In this document: one piece after another, positions 1 through 12,500 of the stretch
Numbering within the stretch: the stretch's first letter is position 1
How the letters are laid out: every line of letters begins with the position of its first letter
Source of the DNA: Symbiodinium microadriaticum
Lineage: Eukaryota > Sar > Dinophyceae > Suessiales > Symbiodiniaceae
DNA: 64,000 nt
Reading direction: 5' to 3'
Assembly: GCA_001939145.1 (NCBI GenBank)
Contig: LSRX01000137.1
Coordinates: 644,351-708,350, forward strand
Notes under the pieces: generated by a model
Databases searched by the model: none
Told to the model about the DNA's origin: nothing
The model's input: the letters and a program-made list of their open reading frames with translations, nothing else
Program-made: the position numbers and the translations under genes

Positions 1-1270
1 ACCCCCCCCACCTGTACGCAGCTTTGGAGGCTGTTCTTCTCAGAAAGGTTATCTAAAACGCACTTTTGCAGCCTCGAAAAGTGCATTTTCAGTGATGTCC
101 TAGAAAAGCATTGCTGCTGGCTGCCTGTTTGCCGCTCCTGCTGCTCTCTTTTCGTCTGCCGCCGACAACCTCGCAAGTGCATTTTCATTGGTAATTTACA
201 ATGATTCCGAACCTTTCTGTGTATAAGTGACGCAAAACTTATGTGTATAAGTGACGAAAAAACATGTGTATAAGTGACGGTGTTGCCCTCAGGCACACGC
301 CCCCTCGAGAATAACAAGAACAAGCCACCTGCTGACAACTAACAGGAAATGCACGGCGAGTGCTAGCAAACACCTGCAAAGCTTGACCGGAAATCGATAA
401 ACAATTTCAATGCTGCAAGAAAGAAACTCTGCCGATCACGATCCCCGTCGCTCGCATGATCCCTGTGACAGGTGCAGCTGCATCGCTTATGAGATAGTGT
501 CCGTGAATAGCGGAGATCATCGATTATAGACCATTGATTTCCCCGAACCGGCTCTTCCGATAACGGACGTGGTGCCCTGCAGCACAGGTTATGGATCTTA
601 TGGTGGCTGCAGTGGATGGCACGAAGGTGGCTCTACTTCTTCAGGCGCGAGTGCATGCTCATCCCGCAACTCCTTGTCATGTACCTGTAGTGCCCTCCCA
701 ACCCCGGCGTCCTCGACAATCGACGGGTGGGAGCCATGTCGGCTGTTCTTTCATGAGCCCTTGGGTTCGGTTCAAGCGGCAGCTGCAGCGAAAACGACAA
801 AGAAACGGCAGCATTGGTGATATGAAGACAGTTGAAGCATGCGGGAAGTTTTGTTTCCAGCTCCATCCGGAGGAGTCCCTGTAACGTGATGTTGTGTAAA
901 GGTGTGTACAGTGTACAGCTTTTGAACAGTACAGCATGGCAGGCCTGTTGCCAAGGAGACCCACGACTCCCTGCGAAACTCCATGTACAGGTGGCAGACT
1001 GACATTCAACGTGAGTGCCAGCAGAAACACCACATTACAGTACCTCCAGCACATGGCCGAGGAAGAAACCCGACCCACGGCCCCGAACCCAAGCCCCGGG
1101 ACCTCCATTAAGCGTGCCCTGATCTTGTAATTTGACTGTGGTGTTTTTTCCCAGAGACTCAGAGGCCGGGCCTCCCAATCTGCTCAGCCAGAGGTGAGAA
1201 GAAAGCCAGAGCAGAGCCTGCGTCCATGACTCCTGAGGAGGAGCGGTCTGAGGGCTGCCGCGTAGACATG
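1..1270. other. No supported gene; contains short repeats
   Basis: I see no convincing coding exon here. A block with the core AAGTGCATTTTCA occurs near 78 and again near 174. A three-copy 15-base repeat lies at 218-279 and is listed separately. Short overlapping frames on both strands between 570 and 1130 show no conserved motif. Confidence 0.5.
218..279 (+). repeat. Three spaced copies of TGTGTATAAGTGACG
   Basis: Identical 15-base units begin at 218, 242 and 265, so the spacing is 24 and then 23 bases. The spacers are A-rich and differ from each other. I do not recognise the unit. Helical-turn-like spacing of perfect copies could be a protein-binding cluster or a relic of a repeat family; both are inference. 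Confidence 0.85.
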
Positions 1271-1289
1271 TTGGAGTTTGAGGTTTGGA

Positions 1290-1570
1290 TCTTTCTGGGT
1301 TTCGTGTGACTTGGAACAGGAAGAGTTCTTCCGGCTGACGGGCATCAAGCTCGAAACTCAGCAACGCAGCGGGATGGGACGGGTGCTCGCAGTGGCGGTG
1401 CTAAGGCCAGAGCGATGGCAGGAGCAGGTCCAAGAAGTTGCGAGCCAATGCCTCAAAGTGCAGAGCAAGTGCAAAGAAGCCGTTCAGAGATTCAGAGGAG
1501 AGCCATTCTCCCAAGTGGTTCAATATGCTTCTGAGGCCAGCAGCCTGCAAGAGCCGAGCCGCGGCCCTCA
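1290..1570 (+). CDS. Hypothetical exon(s), helical/coiled-coil-like
   Basis: An open + frame at about 1278-1560 encodes a charged, heptad-friendly stretch rich in Glu, Gln, Lys and Val (for example RPERWQEQVQEVASQ and KCKEAVQRF), which looks more like protein than the overlapping frames. After about 1570 the same frame turns Ser/Pro-rich and is less convincing. Start, stop and introns are not determinable. I do not recognise the family. It could be part of a longer coiled-coil protein whose other exons are unseen. Confidence 0.35.
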
Positions 1571-2700
1571 GTCGAATTCGGGCTCTGCCTTTGAGCCTCG
1601 GGCTTTCTGTGTCAGACCTGAAGCCCAAGGGTGGCTTCATTTCCTCCCCAGGCAGTGCAGGTTCGCTAGAGCTTCCGTCGACGTGGCGTTGTGTTGCGTG
1701 CCTTGTTCAGGCAGCACCTCAGAGTCCTCAGAGCATATCAGGCCTACCTGCGCCGGCCGCAGTGACCCCAGTTGCAACGGAAGCAGAATGGGGGCCCGGG
1801 CTTGAGCGATCTCGAGATCACAATAAGCCAGAGTCGTACAGCTCGGGTACCTAGTGACCTAGTCTTCGGGGGTGGGGGCTTGCGACATGGAACACAGAGG
1901 CGACTTCGTTTTCTTGTGCAGCAGTCAGAGGAGACTCCAATGCCAACCACTTAGTAACACATTGGGTGGTTGAGCGGGCCAATGGGAGGGTCACACAGAC
2001 GACCCCCAGCCTGCAGAAAGAAAAGAGAGAGCGAATCTGCGGAAAGGAAGGGAAACAGAGAAGAGAGTTTGAGGCCGCCTCCGAATCGCCTTGCCCCATG
2101 CCGATGCCCTCGCTCCCAACACAGCCGGATGCCTCAGTCGATTTCAAGACTTCAGGTGTGCCCAAATCAGTCAACATGAGTGTCGCATGAGTTTCAATGC
2201 GTGTCTGGGATGATGTGACAAGCGCAGGCCGCAGGCCTTGGGCATGCCTTCCATACCTTCGGCGCCCGGGCTTCAGGCATCGGCTTGGGCGTCCCAGGCT
2301 CTAGGACTCCTAAAGGGGATACGAGTCGTGAGTTTATTACTATTACTACTAATATTACCATCATTACTATTATTACTACTATTGCTGTTATTACTACTAT
2401 TACTATTATTACTACTGACTACTATTACTATTGGGCCAGGAGTCCTTTGCATCCAATCGGCCGCGCGACACTCTGTTTCAGAGTCCTGTTCTCTGGGCGC
2501 CGATCTTCGGAGCAAATCCGAGGTCTGTTTTTGCAGGGCCTTCGGCTTCACCTGCGCCTTTTCTGCAGTTTCCGAGCCGTTCAAGCCAGTCATGGAAGGC
2601 TGATCGTAGATCCTCAGGTCAATGAGATTGGAATGGCGCAGCAGATGCTTCTAGGCTCGCTCGCTCGTTCGGTCCTCACTTTCAGTGAGTGGCTGTCCTT
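1571..2700. other. No supported gene; includes a trinucleotide tract
   Basis: Overlapping open frames occur on both strands but none carries a recognisable motif. The only clear structure is the TTA/ACT-type microsatellite at 2332-2432. Leucine- or threonine-rich translations across it are repeat artefacts. Confidence 0.5.
2332..2432. repeat. Imperfect ATT/ACT trinucleotide microsatellite
   Basis: About 100 bases of imperfect TAT/TAC/ACT triplets (runs such as TTACTATTATTACTACT). Interruptions indicate an old, diverged array. All frames across it stay open on both strands, which explains the Leu-, Thr- and Asn-rich apparent proteins there. Confidence 0.9.
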
Positions 2701-2718
2701 GGAATATAAGGCCAGATG

Positions 2719-3900
2719 ATGCAACAGCAGATGATGATGCAGATGCCTCTCGGATAAGTGGATGCACGTGTGATTTGTCGAACACCCGCGGGCATGCCCG
2801 CTCCGCCGGCAAGTTCAGCTGACAGGATGTCGCAGTCAAGCTTCGGCGACCTCGGTCAACCTCAAGAAGAAGTCAGGGAGGAGGACATGCTACCACCAAG
2901 ATGCTTCATCGCTTTCTCCTCACCCACTTTCAGAGTACAAGGACCCGCTCAACCCTGACAACGACCCGAACAGGCACGGAGCGAGGGAGCTGTGTCTTGT
3001 CGTATCCCAAGGAATCTCTGGTGTGACAGCGTCCCGCTGACGTGAGGTTCTCAGGACGGATTAAAGGCTTCTATGAGATCGCTTCCGGTGGAGGATATGG
3101 CTTCATTGCACCTCAACTGCACATGGTAGCACAAGTCCGCTTCTGAACTTGGTGCACCTGCGGCACGTGTATAGCTGGCACGGCAACGTGGAAACCTCAG
3201 CATGGTGTACCTCTTCCCATGGATCTCATGGAGAACTCAGGATTGTGAAGCTGCTCGGATTAGGTATGGACGTGTCTGCGACTTGGAGATTGGCATGCGC
3301 GGGGAAGCAGCAGCCACGGTAGCATTGGACAATCTTTTGGCTCAGGACGTCTACCTGCACTCCAGGCACCATTCCCAGAAGCTACTAGGAAGTTCACGGC
3401 ATGGCAGGGTGTTTCGTTCTGTGTCCGGATTCCAAGGCAAATGGGCGATGCGAAAGTGGGTGAGCTGGTGGCAGCCTCAAGATGCTCTACGGTACCATAT
3501 GCACCTTTTTCTTTCGGCATGCCGCGGATTTTGCTGGTCGCCCTTGTGCCTAGATCAGCTTCACCATCGTCCGGAATGCTAAGGGTGAGCCGCAGGCCGT
3601 ACTCCTGCCATTAGCCGACTATGGCGTTGCAGAGTCGAGGCGTTCATATGCCGAAAGCGACGCGCCCTGCAGGCAAGGAATGTCATGCGCGCGGAGGAAG
3701 CCCTGGCTCTGAAAGCCAAAATCCAAGCGCGAGAAAGTTCGGCTCCCGGCAAACCTCCAGAAACTCGTAGCTGCGGAGCTTCAGCAAGGTCGAGAAAGGG
3801 AGAGTAACATGCAACATGCAGCAAGGACGAGAACAGGAGCAGAAGAAGCAAAAGCACCAGATGCGCATACCTCAGAGATTGCCAGCTTCACGGCCTGTTT
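2719..3900 (+). CDS. Cold-shock-domain protein gene (multi-exon, boundaries partial)
   Basis: Separate + strand exons reproduce the blocks of a cold-shock (OB-fold nucleic-acid-binding) domain in order. About 3042-3125 gives FSGRIKGFYEIASGGGYGFI, matching the beta1 and RNP1 region (G-x-I-K-x-F...G-Y-G-F-I). From 3346, after CTCAG, comes DVYLHSRHHSQ, matching RNP2 (D-V-F-L-H). About 3447 gives QMGDAKVGELV. About 3559 gives FTIVRNAKGEPQA, matching the closing strand N-x-K-G-x-P-Q-A. An exon at 2933-3000 (EYKDPLNPDNDPNRHG) and a Met/Gln-rich stretch at about 2719-2750 may belong upstream. Lys/Glu/Gln-rich helical exons at 3690-3860 may follow. The family binds RNA or single-stranded DNA, often in translation or mRNA stability. 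Start, stop and most junctions are uncertain. Confidence 0.6.
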
Positions 3901-6900
3901 TGCGGCATATGACGAGACATTGGTTATCTTCACGACAAGCTGTCCTTTCTCAAAGTTGGGCCAATCAGAACATCTGAACTTGAGTCGGTTCGCACAGGCT
4001 TGAGAAAGTGACAGTTGCTGAAAAGAGGACTGGTGCACATGCCTCAGCGCTTCCAAAAGCCACTACGCAGAGATTGCACTGGACATGTCTGGCCTTCAGG
4101 TCATGACAGAGGAGGAGGCAAACTTGGTTCTTGTTGGGAATAGTAGACCTTCTTCCGGGGAAAAATCTTCTGCATCGTTTACGGGAGCATTTCTGCATGT
4201 GACAAATCTCTGTGCTGGCTTCTCAGGCAAAGAGATTTCAGGCTTCGCTGCGGAAAAACCGACAGTAGCCTTCGATGTGAGGCTCCTGCCCCGGGTTCAC
4301 CTTTCTAACGTCCTGCAATGAAATGGATCCTTCGGCGCTACGGTGTCTACAAGTTAGGCGAGAGAAGTCTGAGCAAGATGACGATTCAAAGACGGTGTTT
4401 GGAACATGGCGATTGCAGGATGTGCCGTTTAGTTCTCGTTCCCATCGCGTGCACGCGCCATCATAGACTTCGTGAGGTTCAGGTGCGAGAAGCTCAAAAA
4501 TGGATGCAGGGGCCTGCTCTTCTTAGAGTTTAAACTGGTCAGTCAACCGGAAGGACTGTCGAGCTGGGCTGTGTTTCAATCAGATGCACCGATCAAGGAA
4601 AGAGTCTGGATAGGGTTAGCGTGGCCGAGCATGCCTGCCGTGTGGGCGGGTGGGTACTGTACCTTCTGGGTGAGACCTGCATTCACCTGAGATTGCTTTC
4701 AATAACTAGTCCAGGGTTGCTTTCGCAAGTGCTCACAACACTAGTAGCAGGCATTTAGGTGGCTGCATGGCTCGCCATTGGGCGAGAGCCTTCGCCGATC
4801 CGCGCTTCCTGAGATGAGATGAGCGACGAAGAAGAGGAGGTCAAGGCAGCCAACATTGCGCGCAAGTGATTCGAGGTTGTGAAGGGACGACTTGCAGGTG
4901 AGAGTCGGAATCGTGGATCTTGTGTTCAGGATGCCGCAGGGTCCAGACTATTGCGAGGCAGCTCGGAGCCTGGGACTGGACGCACGCGTCGAACACTTGT
5001 TGCATTTCTTGTGATTCTGACGAAGTGAAGCCCGGTTATCCCGAAGACACAGACCACGCGACGCGTCTTGCACGTCGTGGCGCTGCTGTCGCGACTTGAG
5101 GTGTACATGGGTTGACAGCAGAGCAGCGGCAGTCACGTCGGCTCAACGATGCTTTAGCGTCAATGCAGAGCCCCTTGGCAAGACATCGCGCTTGGACTTG
5201 CAGATTTGAGTGAAGTGTCGATCATGGCATTCCGAAAGGTGCTGAAGAAATTCTGAACTGGTGTCAGCGGCACCGTGGTTGCAGCTTCCTTTCAGACCTA
5301 TCGAGGACAGCTCCTCTTACACAGACTTCATGCAGGCGGCAGCCACAGTTCGGCGCTGTGCACTTGGTCACTGCGCTGCACCGTGTCGCCAAGTCACCCG
5401 ACGGGGCCGAGGTGCGCAGACAGAGTGACCACCTCGCACATGTATGCACATGTATTAAGTCTGTTTTGGGCGGATGAGCACACGTTAACCGTAGTCACCG
5501 AGCCCAATTCCGGAGCTAGCCTCTTGATTCTGGAGCATCTGTACAGCACAGCCTGACGACTCTCACAACCAGCAGCATGTGCTTTCCCACTATGGGCAGA
5601 GTCTGCACGAAGACGGGTTGCAGGTCGTGTAGACACAGAGCTTCCAAAAGCTATTGACGGATGCCACAACCTCAGGCTTTGTGGCAAGAAGTGACTGAGG
5701 AAAGAGCGGGTCTATCTGACTTGTTCTAGGCTGTGGGTTCAGAAGACTCCGAGGTGCTTCACCTTATCGCGGCACCCACAGCGCAAACTGGAGAGGTGCT
5801 GCATCGTTTGATGTGGTGCTCCTGATAGATTGGATGTTGGGCACAGGCAGAGATGCCTCCAGCGTCGGGGTCCCAAGAACATTCTCCAGGGGACTGTCGG
5901 CAAGGAGTGGCTGCCATTCCAGGTTGATGCAAGATGATGCATGCCAGGTCCCCGCAGCACTTGTCCAACGGTGCATGGGCTTCGGCGGTCTTGGCCGTGC
6001 AGCGTGAACCGACCTGGAATGCCACATCTGTATTGAGCTAAGACAACCGGCCATGTCCAGGAAGGTTCAAGACAGTTTCAGACAGAGCATGAAGAGGTCG
6101 CTTCTGTCCAGCGCTAGCAAGACCTAGATCCCCAGAACATGTCCGGATCTCAGTTGCTTTCGGGCAGAAGAACAGCGTTATGGCAGAGTCTGCCGTGCTG
6201 TTAGCATTTGGCAGGTCAAACACAGCACGAGCAATGGCCGTTTGCGATCTGCCTTGTCGTTGCCTTAGGCTAGGTTTTCCAGAGTCAGAGTCCTGTGCCA
6301 AACTTCGACACATAGCATCCATGTGCGGACGCGGAGATTTATGCAGATGTACAATCGTTGTCGTGGTCGTCGCAGTGGGTGTTTACAGCTTCCGCTGAGG
6401 CATGCCTTCGACTGGAGCTATATCATGAGGGGCGATGCGACAGGCGCACGTCTTGGACTGCTATGTTCCACCCTTCCTATGCAATTCCTGCAGGTTGTAC
6501 ATCCTGGGCCGCACCCTGACTGCATGCCAGAACAATCGAGCTTCCTGCTGCTGTCTCCTGCATGACACCTCGAGGAACACCTGTGAAGACTTGCGTGCAC
6601 GCTGAAGTCGCGGCAAAGCCAAGCGCTCCCAACGTCTCAAGAGACAGAGTTGTCCGTTCACATGCTTTAATAAACCCGAACCATCTCGAACCAACAGGAC
6701 GTCGAGTACGCATGGGGGGCGGGGCGGGAAAACGCAACGTGGAGAGTTGTTGAGCCTCTCTTTTGTTTTTGGGGTTGGCGGGTGGCCACCCAACGTTTGG
6801 GTTGGACGGTCTCCTAGGGTTCTTGGAGCCGTGAAAGCTCAACTGTGCTGAACGTGTCCAAAACTTGACTTGGGCGCTCTGCCTCCAGAGAGGTTCAGGA

Positions 6901-7300
6901 GCAAGGAGTGGGGGGGAAGGCCGGAGGCAGGCCTTCGCGTTCCAACCGCCGACCTGCCGGAAGGCCGATGCAAGCTCAAACGTACTTTAAACGCAGAGGT
7001 GTGCGATCAAGGATCAAGATGGGTAAGTTCCTGCCTTAGCATCGACGTAGGAGTTGCCTCTCCGAGGCCACAAGCTTCTAAATCTGCTAGATGCCCAGGA
7101 GAACCGCCATTGTCTTTGCTAAAAGCCCCTAACGGCTCTCAGGCCCTTGTGCAAGAAGTGAAGCCAAGCGACTCCAGCGTGCAGTTTGTCACACTTGAGC
7201 CATGCACGCAATGAAAGGCAGCAACTGTCAAACACGGCACAGGGGCCGGGTTCCTATCATGATGTTATCCGCGAGTGTCGGGGCTGGCCTTCCTGCAACA
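3901..7300. other. No gene assigned; scattered possible exons
   Basis: Several + strand pieces look protein-like but isolated: MSDEEEEVKAANIARK at about 4820, EDSSSYTDFMQAAATVRRC near 5300, and GSEDSEVLHLIAAPT near 5735. None has a recognisable domain and I could not join them. A G-rich patch lies near 6713-6730. There may be one or two uncharacterised genes here. Confidence 0.3.
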
Positions 7301-7319
7301 TGGCCTCAGGCTTGGCGTC

Positions 7320-7720
7320 ATGAACCTGAGAGACCAGGCCCTGATGCTCGCAGTCTGCGGACAACTGCAAAAGAAGGCTGGACAGCAGCGCCATCCATGT
7401 CTAAACGCTTTCGTGTGTGAGATGTCGTGCACAGGTCGTTCACTGTGATGTGCAGGCCGTCCGTGACAAAAAGGAAAGCCACCAAAAGAACCTTCCTGGC
7501 ACTGTCAGGAGCTCGTCAACACGGGGCAGGCCTTTGCCAAGCCGGGGCTGTGCTGCCGGCCTCTGATGGATGCCATCAGGACAGCGGGTCTGTTGAGTGG
7601 GTATCTTCAGGCTACTCAACTTCTTTTCTCCTCTTGCCTTTTGGCCTCCGGAGTTCCTTCAGAACTGGGCTGCCACATGCAGTGTTCTGCCGCGACTAAT
7701 TCGTCCCTAGCCATGGTCAA
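7320..7720 (+). CDS. Hypothetical exons
   Basis: Two + strand stretches look coding: MNLRDQALMLAVCGQLQKK from about 7320, and ELVNTGQAFAKPGLCC followed by RPLMDAIRTAGL from about 7510. They are in different frames, as expected if an intron lies between them. The helical, Ala/Leu-rich repeat-like character resembles helical-repeat proteins, but no family motif is clear. Function unknown. Confidence 0.3.
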
Positions 7721-8195
7721 GCTTGGTGCGAGAAGCAGCGATAACTGGCCTTCAACTGCATGTTGCTCCTGAGAGGACAGCAGCTTCCCGCAAGGTGGCC
7801 AGGCCAGGTACTGAGGTACTGCAAGTGCTTTTTGCCAGCACGGCCCCTCTTTAGCCCTTGGCAGGTACACCGCCCGAGATTCGGCCAACAGCGCCTGAAC
7901 TCTCGCAGTGCCCATGCTGGTAAGTGCGCCATTCATGAAGGTGCTCGGCGCACAGAGGCTTTGGAGTGCAGAGTTTGTTTCTTTCAGTCGCTTTCTTATA
8001 CATTGATGTACATGATGTACATGTCTGGAAGGCAGCTCCGAATCCATGAGGGCGACACGCAGGCGAGGGCAGTGGACAAAAAGCCAAGCTTCTGGACCTC
8101 CTGGGGTGAGTCATGTGTTGCGCTGCTTTGCAGGCTATCTCCAACACAGCCCGAGCTCTTGCTACACTCCTGCATCGCAATGAGGTGCCAAGCAA

Positions 8196-8214
8196 GTGTG
8201 TGTGTGTGTGTGTG
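8196..8214. repeat. (GT)n dinucleotide tract
   Basis: About nine to ten uninterrupted GT repeats followed by GCGAGCGCG. Simple sequence only. Confidence 0.9.
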
Positions 8215-8387
8215 CGAGCGCGCCATAGAGCATGCCTTCGTCATGTGTAAACCCAGTTAGCTGTTAGCTCAGCTGATTCCAGGCATCGATGTCTGCTGCA
8301 TCTTCCGCAGTGCCGCACTCAGCTTGTTGTCCCCGGCAGGGAGTGTTCTCTTTTTTTATGACGTACCGGTAGGCGCTTCTGCGGATG

Positions 8388-8580
8388 CCTGAGTTCGACG
8401 AGCAAGAGCCCCGGCGCATGGTTCCCATCAGCGCTGATCTGAGCCGCATGGAGCCCTTTCGAAGGCAGGGTTGTGCGACCATGGCTTTTGCTTTCGCCGC
8501 CTCGGAGATCTGGCGCCAGCAGCCTCAAGAGAGATCGGTGCAAACGCGGACATGCCCTTGAAACGCTCAAGGCCAGCCGC
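8388..8580 (+). CDS. Hypothetical exon
   Basis: A + frame starting at a possible ATG (MPEFDEQEPRRMVPISADLS, then MEPFRRQGCATMAFAFAA) is well composed and more protein-like than its neighbours. It ends in a stop near 8560-8580. No homology recognised; it could be the first exon of an unknown gene. Confidence 0.3.
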
Positions 8581-9516
8581 TGCTCAATGCTTCGGTGTCA
8601 CAGTCCATTTCTGACCCACACTCAGACAAGATCAGAAAAATGGCTCCATGTCACGTTTCTGACTTTAGATTTTTCGTCAACCTGCTGGATCATCACGTGC
8701 CCCGCAGTTGCGTGTTGGCCCTAGCTTTCGGGCATTGCTTCTTTCGAGCCCAACTTCTGTCGCCAACAGTAGCAGGTCATCTCCTTGACACATTGGCAGC
8801 ATCGGTTGAGCGCAACCGTGGCTCTTGGGATGACTCGTGAAGCAGTTTCACTTGCCAGAAAGACTGACAGATTCATTTGTAAATCTGGAAAAGTGTCCAA
8901 GTTTGAGTGGACCCGGGGGGGGGGGGGCGGGACGGCCCGAAAATGTGTGCAGTCCCGAATCACGTGCAGCCTTGCATTCCAAGAGAGGGTCGGTCACGTG
9001 AGCCAACGTCTGTTCTGCTAGTTTCTTCTACCTCGTCACAGTAAGTTTGCAAAATCAAGCCCGACAACAGTTCCTTCAGAGGGGTCTGTAAATTTCATCC
9101 CGGCCATGGCCGCTTCTCCACAGGCCACAGCTCCACATGGAGTGTCAGAATCGACATCACGATTCACGATTCATTGAATCTCAGGCCCCGCGCGCCGAAT
9201 CAGCGCGAATGCCGAATGGTGGTGCAAGCCAGGATATAGTGAGCTCTGGCAGAGGTAGCTCGACACTGCAGAGCATGAGTGCAGGTTTGCACACGTCACA
9301 AGAGTGTTTGTGAGCAACTGTAGCAGCAGGTCGAGAGAAAGATGCGAGTTCCGCGCGCGAGAGAGAATACATTCGCTTTGAAGTCGTTGACTTTCACTGC
9401 AAGGCTGGGTGAGACGGTGTGTGATTTCCTGTTCTGCTAGGATTTCAAAGTAGTTTGTCGTGTGACTAATGTGCCGTTGCTGAGGCACTTTCAAAGGTCG
9501 TGCCGGCTCGGCACAG

Positions 9517-12500
9517 AGACGTCAAAGTCTACATGTACTCTGGCGCCCTAGCATATGGAGCAAGCCAGGACCGAACGTAAGTTGCGAGTCATTTAGCTGC
9601 TTTCGTGACTCGCTTGAAGCCTCATGTCAGGAGGTGATGTTGCTCCCAGATGAAATAGCTGCTGCCGGCTGCCCAAATGCCAGACTCGTCCCAGATTGGT
9701 CGACTGAACAGGTGTGACACGTGACCCAATAGTTTTTTTTTTTTCACAGTTTCGCTGATACCTCTCGCCTTGCTGGATGCAGGTTCTGCCATGGGCGTGC
9801 CGGCCATCGAAAAACATAGTCGTGAAGCGCGTTTACTGCGAAATGGAGGGCATGAAGTTGGGGCCCCGCTCCCTTTGCGGCCGAATGCTGGCCGAACTGA
9901 AAAGCTTTGACGGCAAAGGCTATGAGCTCCTGGCAGGCTGTCGTTAGACCGATTGGCATTTGCGATGAACGTATGCAATCAAGCAAAGTTCTGCCTTTTT
10001 GTAGGCGGCGAGCTCGAGTTCGTCATGGCTAAGTGCACTTCGACAGCATTCTATGCTAGGTCTTTCTTTCACAGGTCTCGGGGGCGCCTGCTTAGGCAAA
10101 GATGGATCCGGCGAAGTCTGGGAACCGATGTTCAACGGCCCTGAAATCTTCACGACCCTCCAGACACTGAGCTGAAAGCTGTTTTGAAAAAGAGCTGTTC
10201 GTAGAGCAGTGAGGTACACAACATGTTCATCGTGTGTTTATATGTCTCCTTTCGTGTCTGTTGTTTAGCAGCATCGCCGCATTAAGGTCATGCAAAGCCA
10301 TCGATTTCTGCTACGACATGGAAAGGCACATGGAGTCCGTGGGGGTGGATATCCTCACGATGCCTCTTGGCTGACGGAGTGGTTTGAGGTCCGGATGCTG
10401 AAGCCCTAGCCTGATGTACTACTGTACCCATCCACCAGCGAAGGAACACAGAATATGGCAAAGGCCAGCTCGAGATCACCTTCGCACCAAAGTTTGGCAT
10501 TGAGGCCCCCGACATGACTGCTACCTTCCGAACGGGGACAAAAGAGCAACCTGACTCTGACCATCCTTGTGCGAGCACTTAGTGTGTGGAAGCAGCAGCT
10601 TACTCTCCTGCGGTAGGCGCTGCTTATGTTGACTGAGACCGAGGATGGCCCAAGACCTCGGCCTTCGTGCGACGTTCATGGCCAAACCTTTCGGAGTGGC
10701 GCACTTAGCACTCTTTGCACGCCAGCATGGCAAGAAAAACGTGCTGTGCAAATCGGTCTGACAGAGGTCAGCGGAGTCGGGAATGGTGGACACATGAACT
10801 TCTCAATCTGGATGCCTGGCGGTGTCAGAGGCGGCGATCCAAAGGCATCTCTTCTGCACAAGAACACATAGAAGACAATTTGCGCTGCATCAGTGGCAGT
10901 GGCTGTAACCCAGATTCGAACATGTCAATGAGGATGTCGTTTCCAGGGTCACCTCGGGGAAGCTGAATGCTTTCCATTCCTCTGAAGATGCCAAAGGGCT
11001 GTCGCCGGCGGCACGATCCTTTCTGGTAACTTGACTGTATCGTACGGGAAGCGAAAGCTGCTTGTCTTGTCGGAAGCTGGAGCCAACGAGCTTTAGTGAA
11101 CGGAGGTCCAAGGCGGCAAACCTCACCTGAAATAAAGTATCTTCGCACGATGGCCACTGCGACGTACTTGTTTTTCTCATGATGCATCCCTTTCAGTTGT
11201 CACGCCTGCGCCCATTGGCGTCCTGTGCACCTGCTGTGCGAACATACTTCCAGAAGTGTTTTTGCTTTGTAAGGGTGTTATCCTGTGTAATTAAGCTATG
11301 TCCCCAGCTTTTCCGAAGTTTGCACCAAGGCAGGCATTTTGACCCATGCCCCAGCGTTGGACTCTTGGCTGATGCCTGTTTTGGGGGGAGATAGGGGGCC
11401 ATTTTAGATGGGGCTAGCATGTAGAGAGTGTTGGGGGAAAAAGGAATTCGGGCAGTGCAGGAAGCGCTTTGCTCGCCTACGCCGCCCTGTTACTGCCGTC
11501 ACGGCAACTGGGCGCCCACCGTGGCGAACTGGGGTTTCGACGATCGAACTGCCTGTGTGCGAGTGAAAGCTGACCGTCGGGGCCCACAAGGGAGCTGCTA
11601 CATGGAGCTGCTCGCCCTTGAAGCTGATTCCGCAAGTGCAGTGGCATTGTGAAGCAATCGCTTTTGCTTGAGCCTTATGCTACTCAGGCTGCGAATGTCT
11701 GAAGCCCAGCATGGGTAAAGCTCGAAGGAGCTGTGCCTGCCCCATGCAAATCAGGCCTTCTGCGGCAGCAAACCCTTATTTGGCTTTGACCTCAGTTGAG
11801 TTGTTCTTTGCTTAGCGAAACTGCAGAAGTCCCCGTGGGCCCGCTTGATGTTTGTACTCGTTGCGGCTCCATGTTGTGGGTGTTCACGAAGCTGCAGGTA
11901 CTCGCAGGTCTTGTGGCCAGCGGTTTGGATGGGCTTCAGCAGGGCTTGGACTTGCCTCCTGAACGTCAGACGAAGGCTTGCCGAGGAGATGTTCGGTGCT
12001 TTTTTTCTAAGTGGAGCCGACTAGCTGCTAGCTGCTAAAGCGATCGATCGTTGAACAAACCCACAACAGCGAGAAGTTGCTCCCGGGATTGCCTCCTGAA
12101 AAAGACCCTTCGAACCCTGGCCGGCGAGTGTTGGTGCACCTCCCAACAAGCCGTCAAGCTCTCGGCTAAAGCATGCTAAAGCAATCTAATGGTGGGGCTT
12201 CTGCAAGTTCGTGAAGTTTTCGGGGATCGCGGGTCCTGTTCAAGACCGCTCTTCTGCGATTTTTCGAGCATTTCGAGCCTCGAGCCTGCAGACGCCTTTT
12301 CAGTGCGATCGGCCAGGCAGACGGCGCTGCAGCGCTGCCTACCTCCTTGGATGAAGCTTTGCGAGCTTTCGAAGCTGACAGCTACCTGGTCCCCCCGGCA
12401 GCACAAAGTTCATGCAACACGGTTCCGCAGACGTGTGAGCAGCAAAAAGCTCGAAAGGTTTCGAAGCTTGGCCAGCGCTTTGTGCGATGGCTGCTCGGTA

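Noticed and set aside
3334..3346. TTTTGGCTCA resembling the dinoflagellate spliced-leader end
   Set aside because: Only 10 bases match, the preceding leader bases do not, and it lies in front of a cold-shock exon with a normal CAG acceptor.
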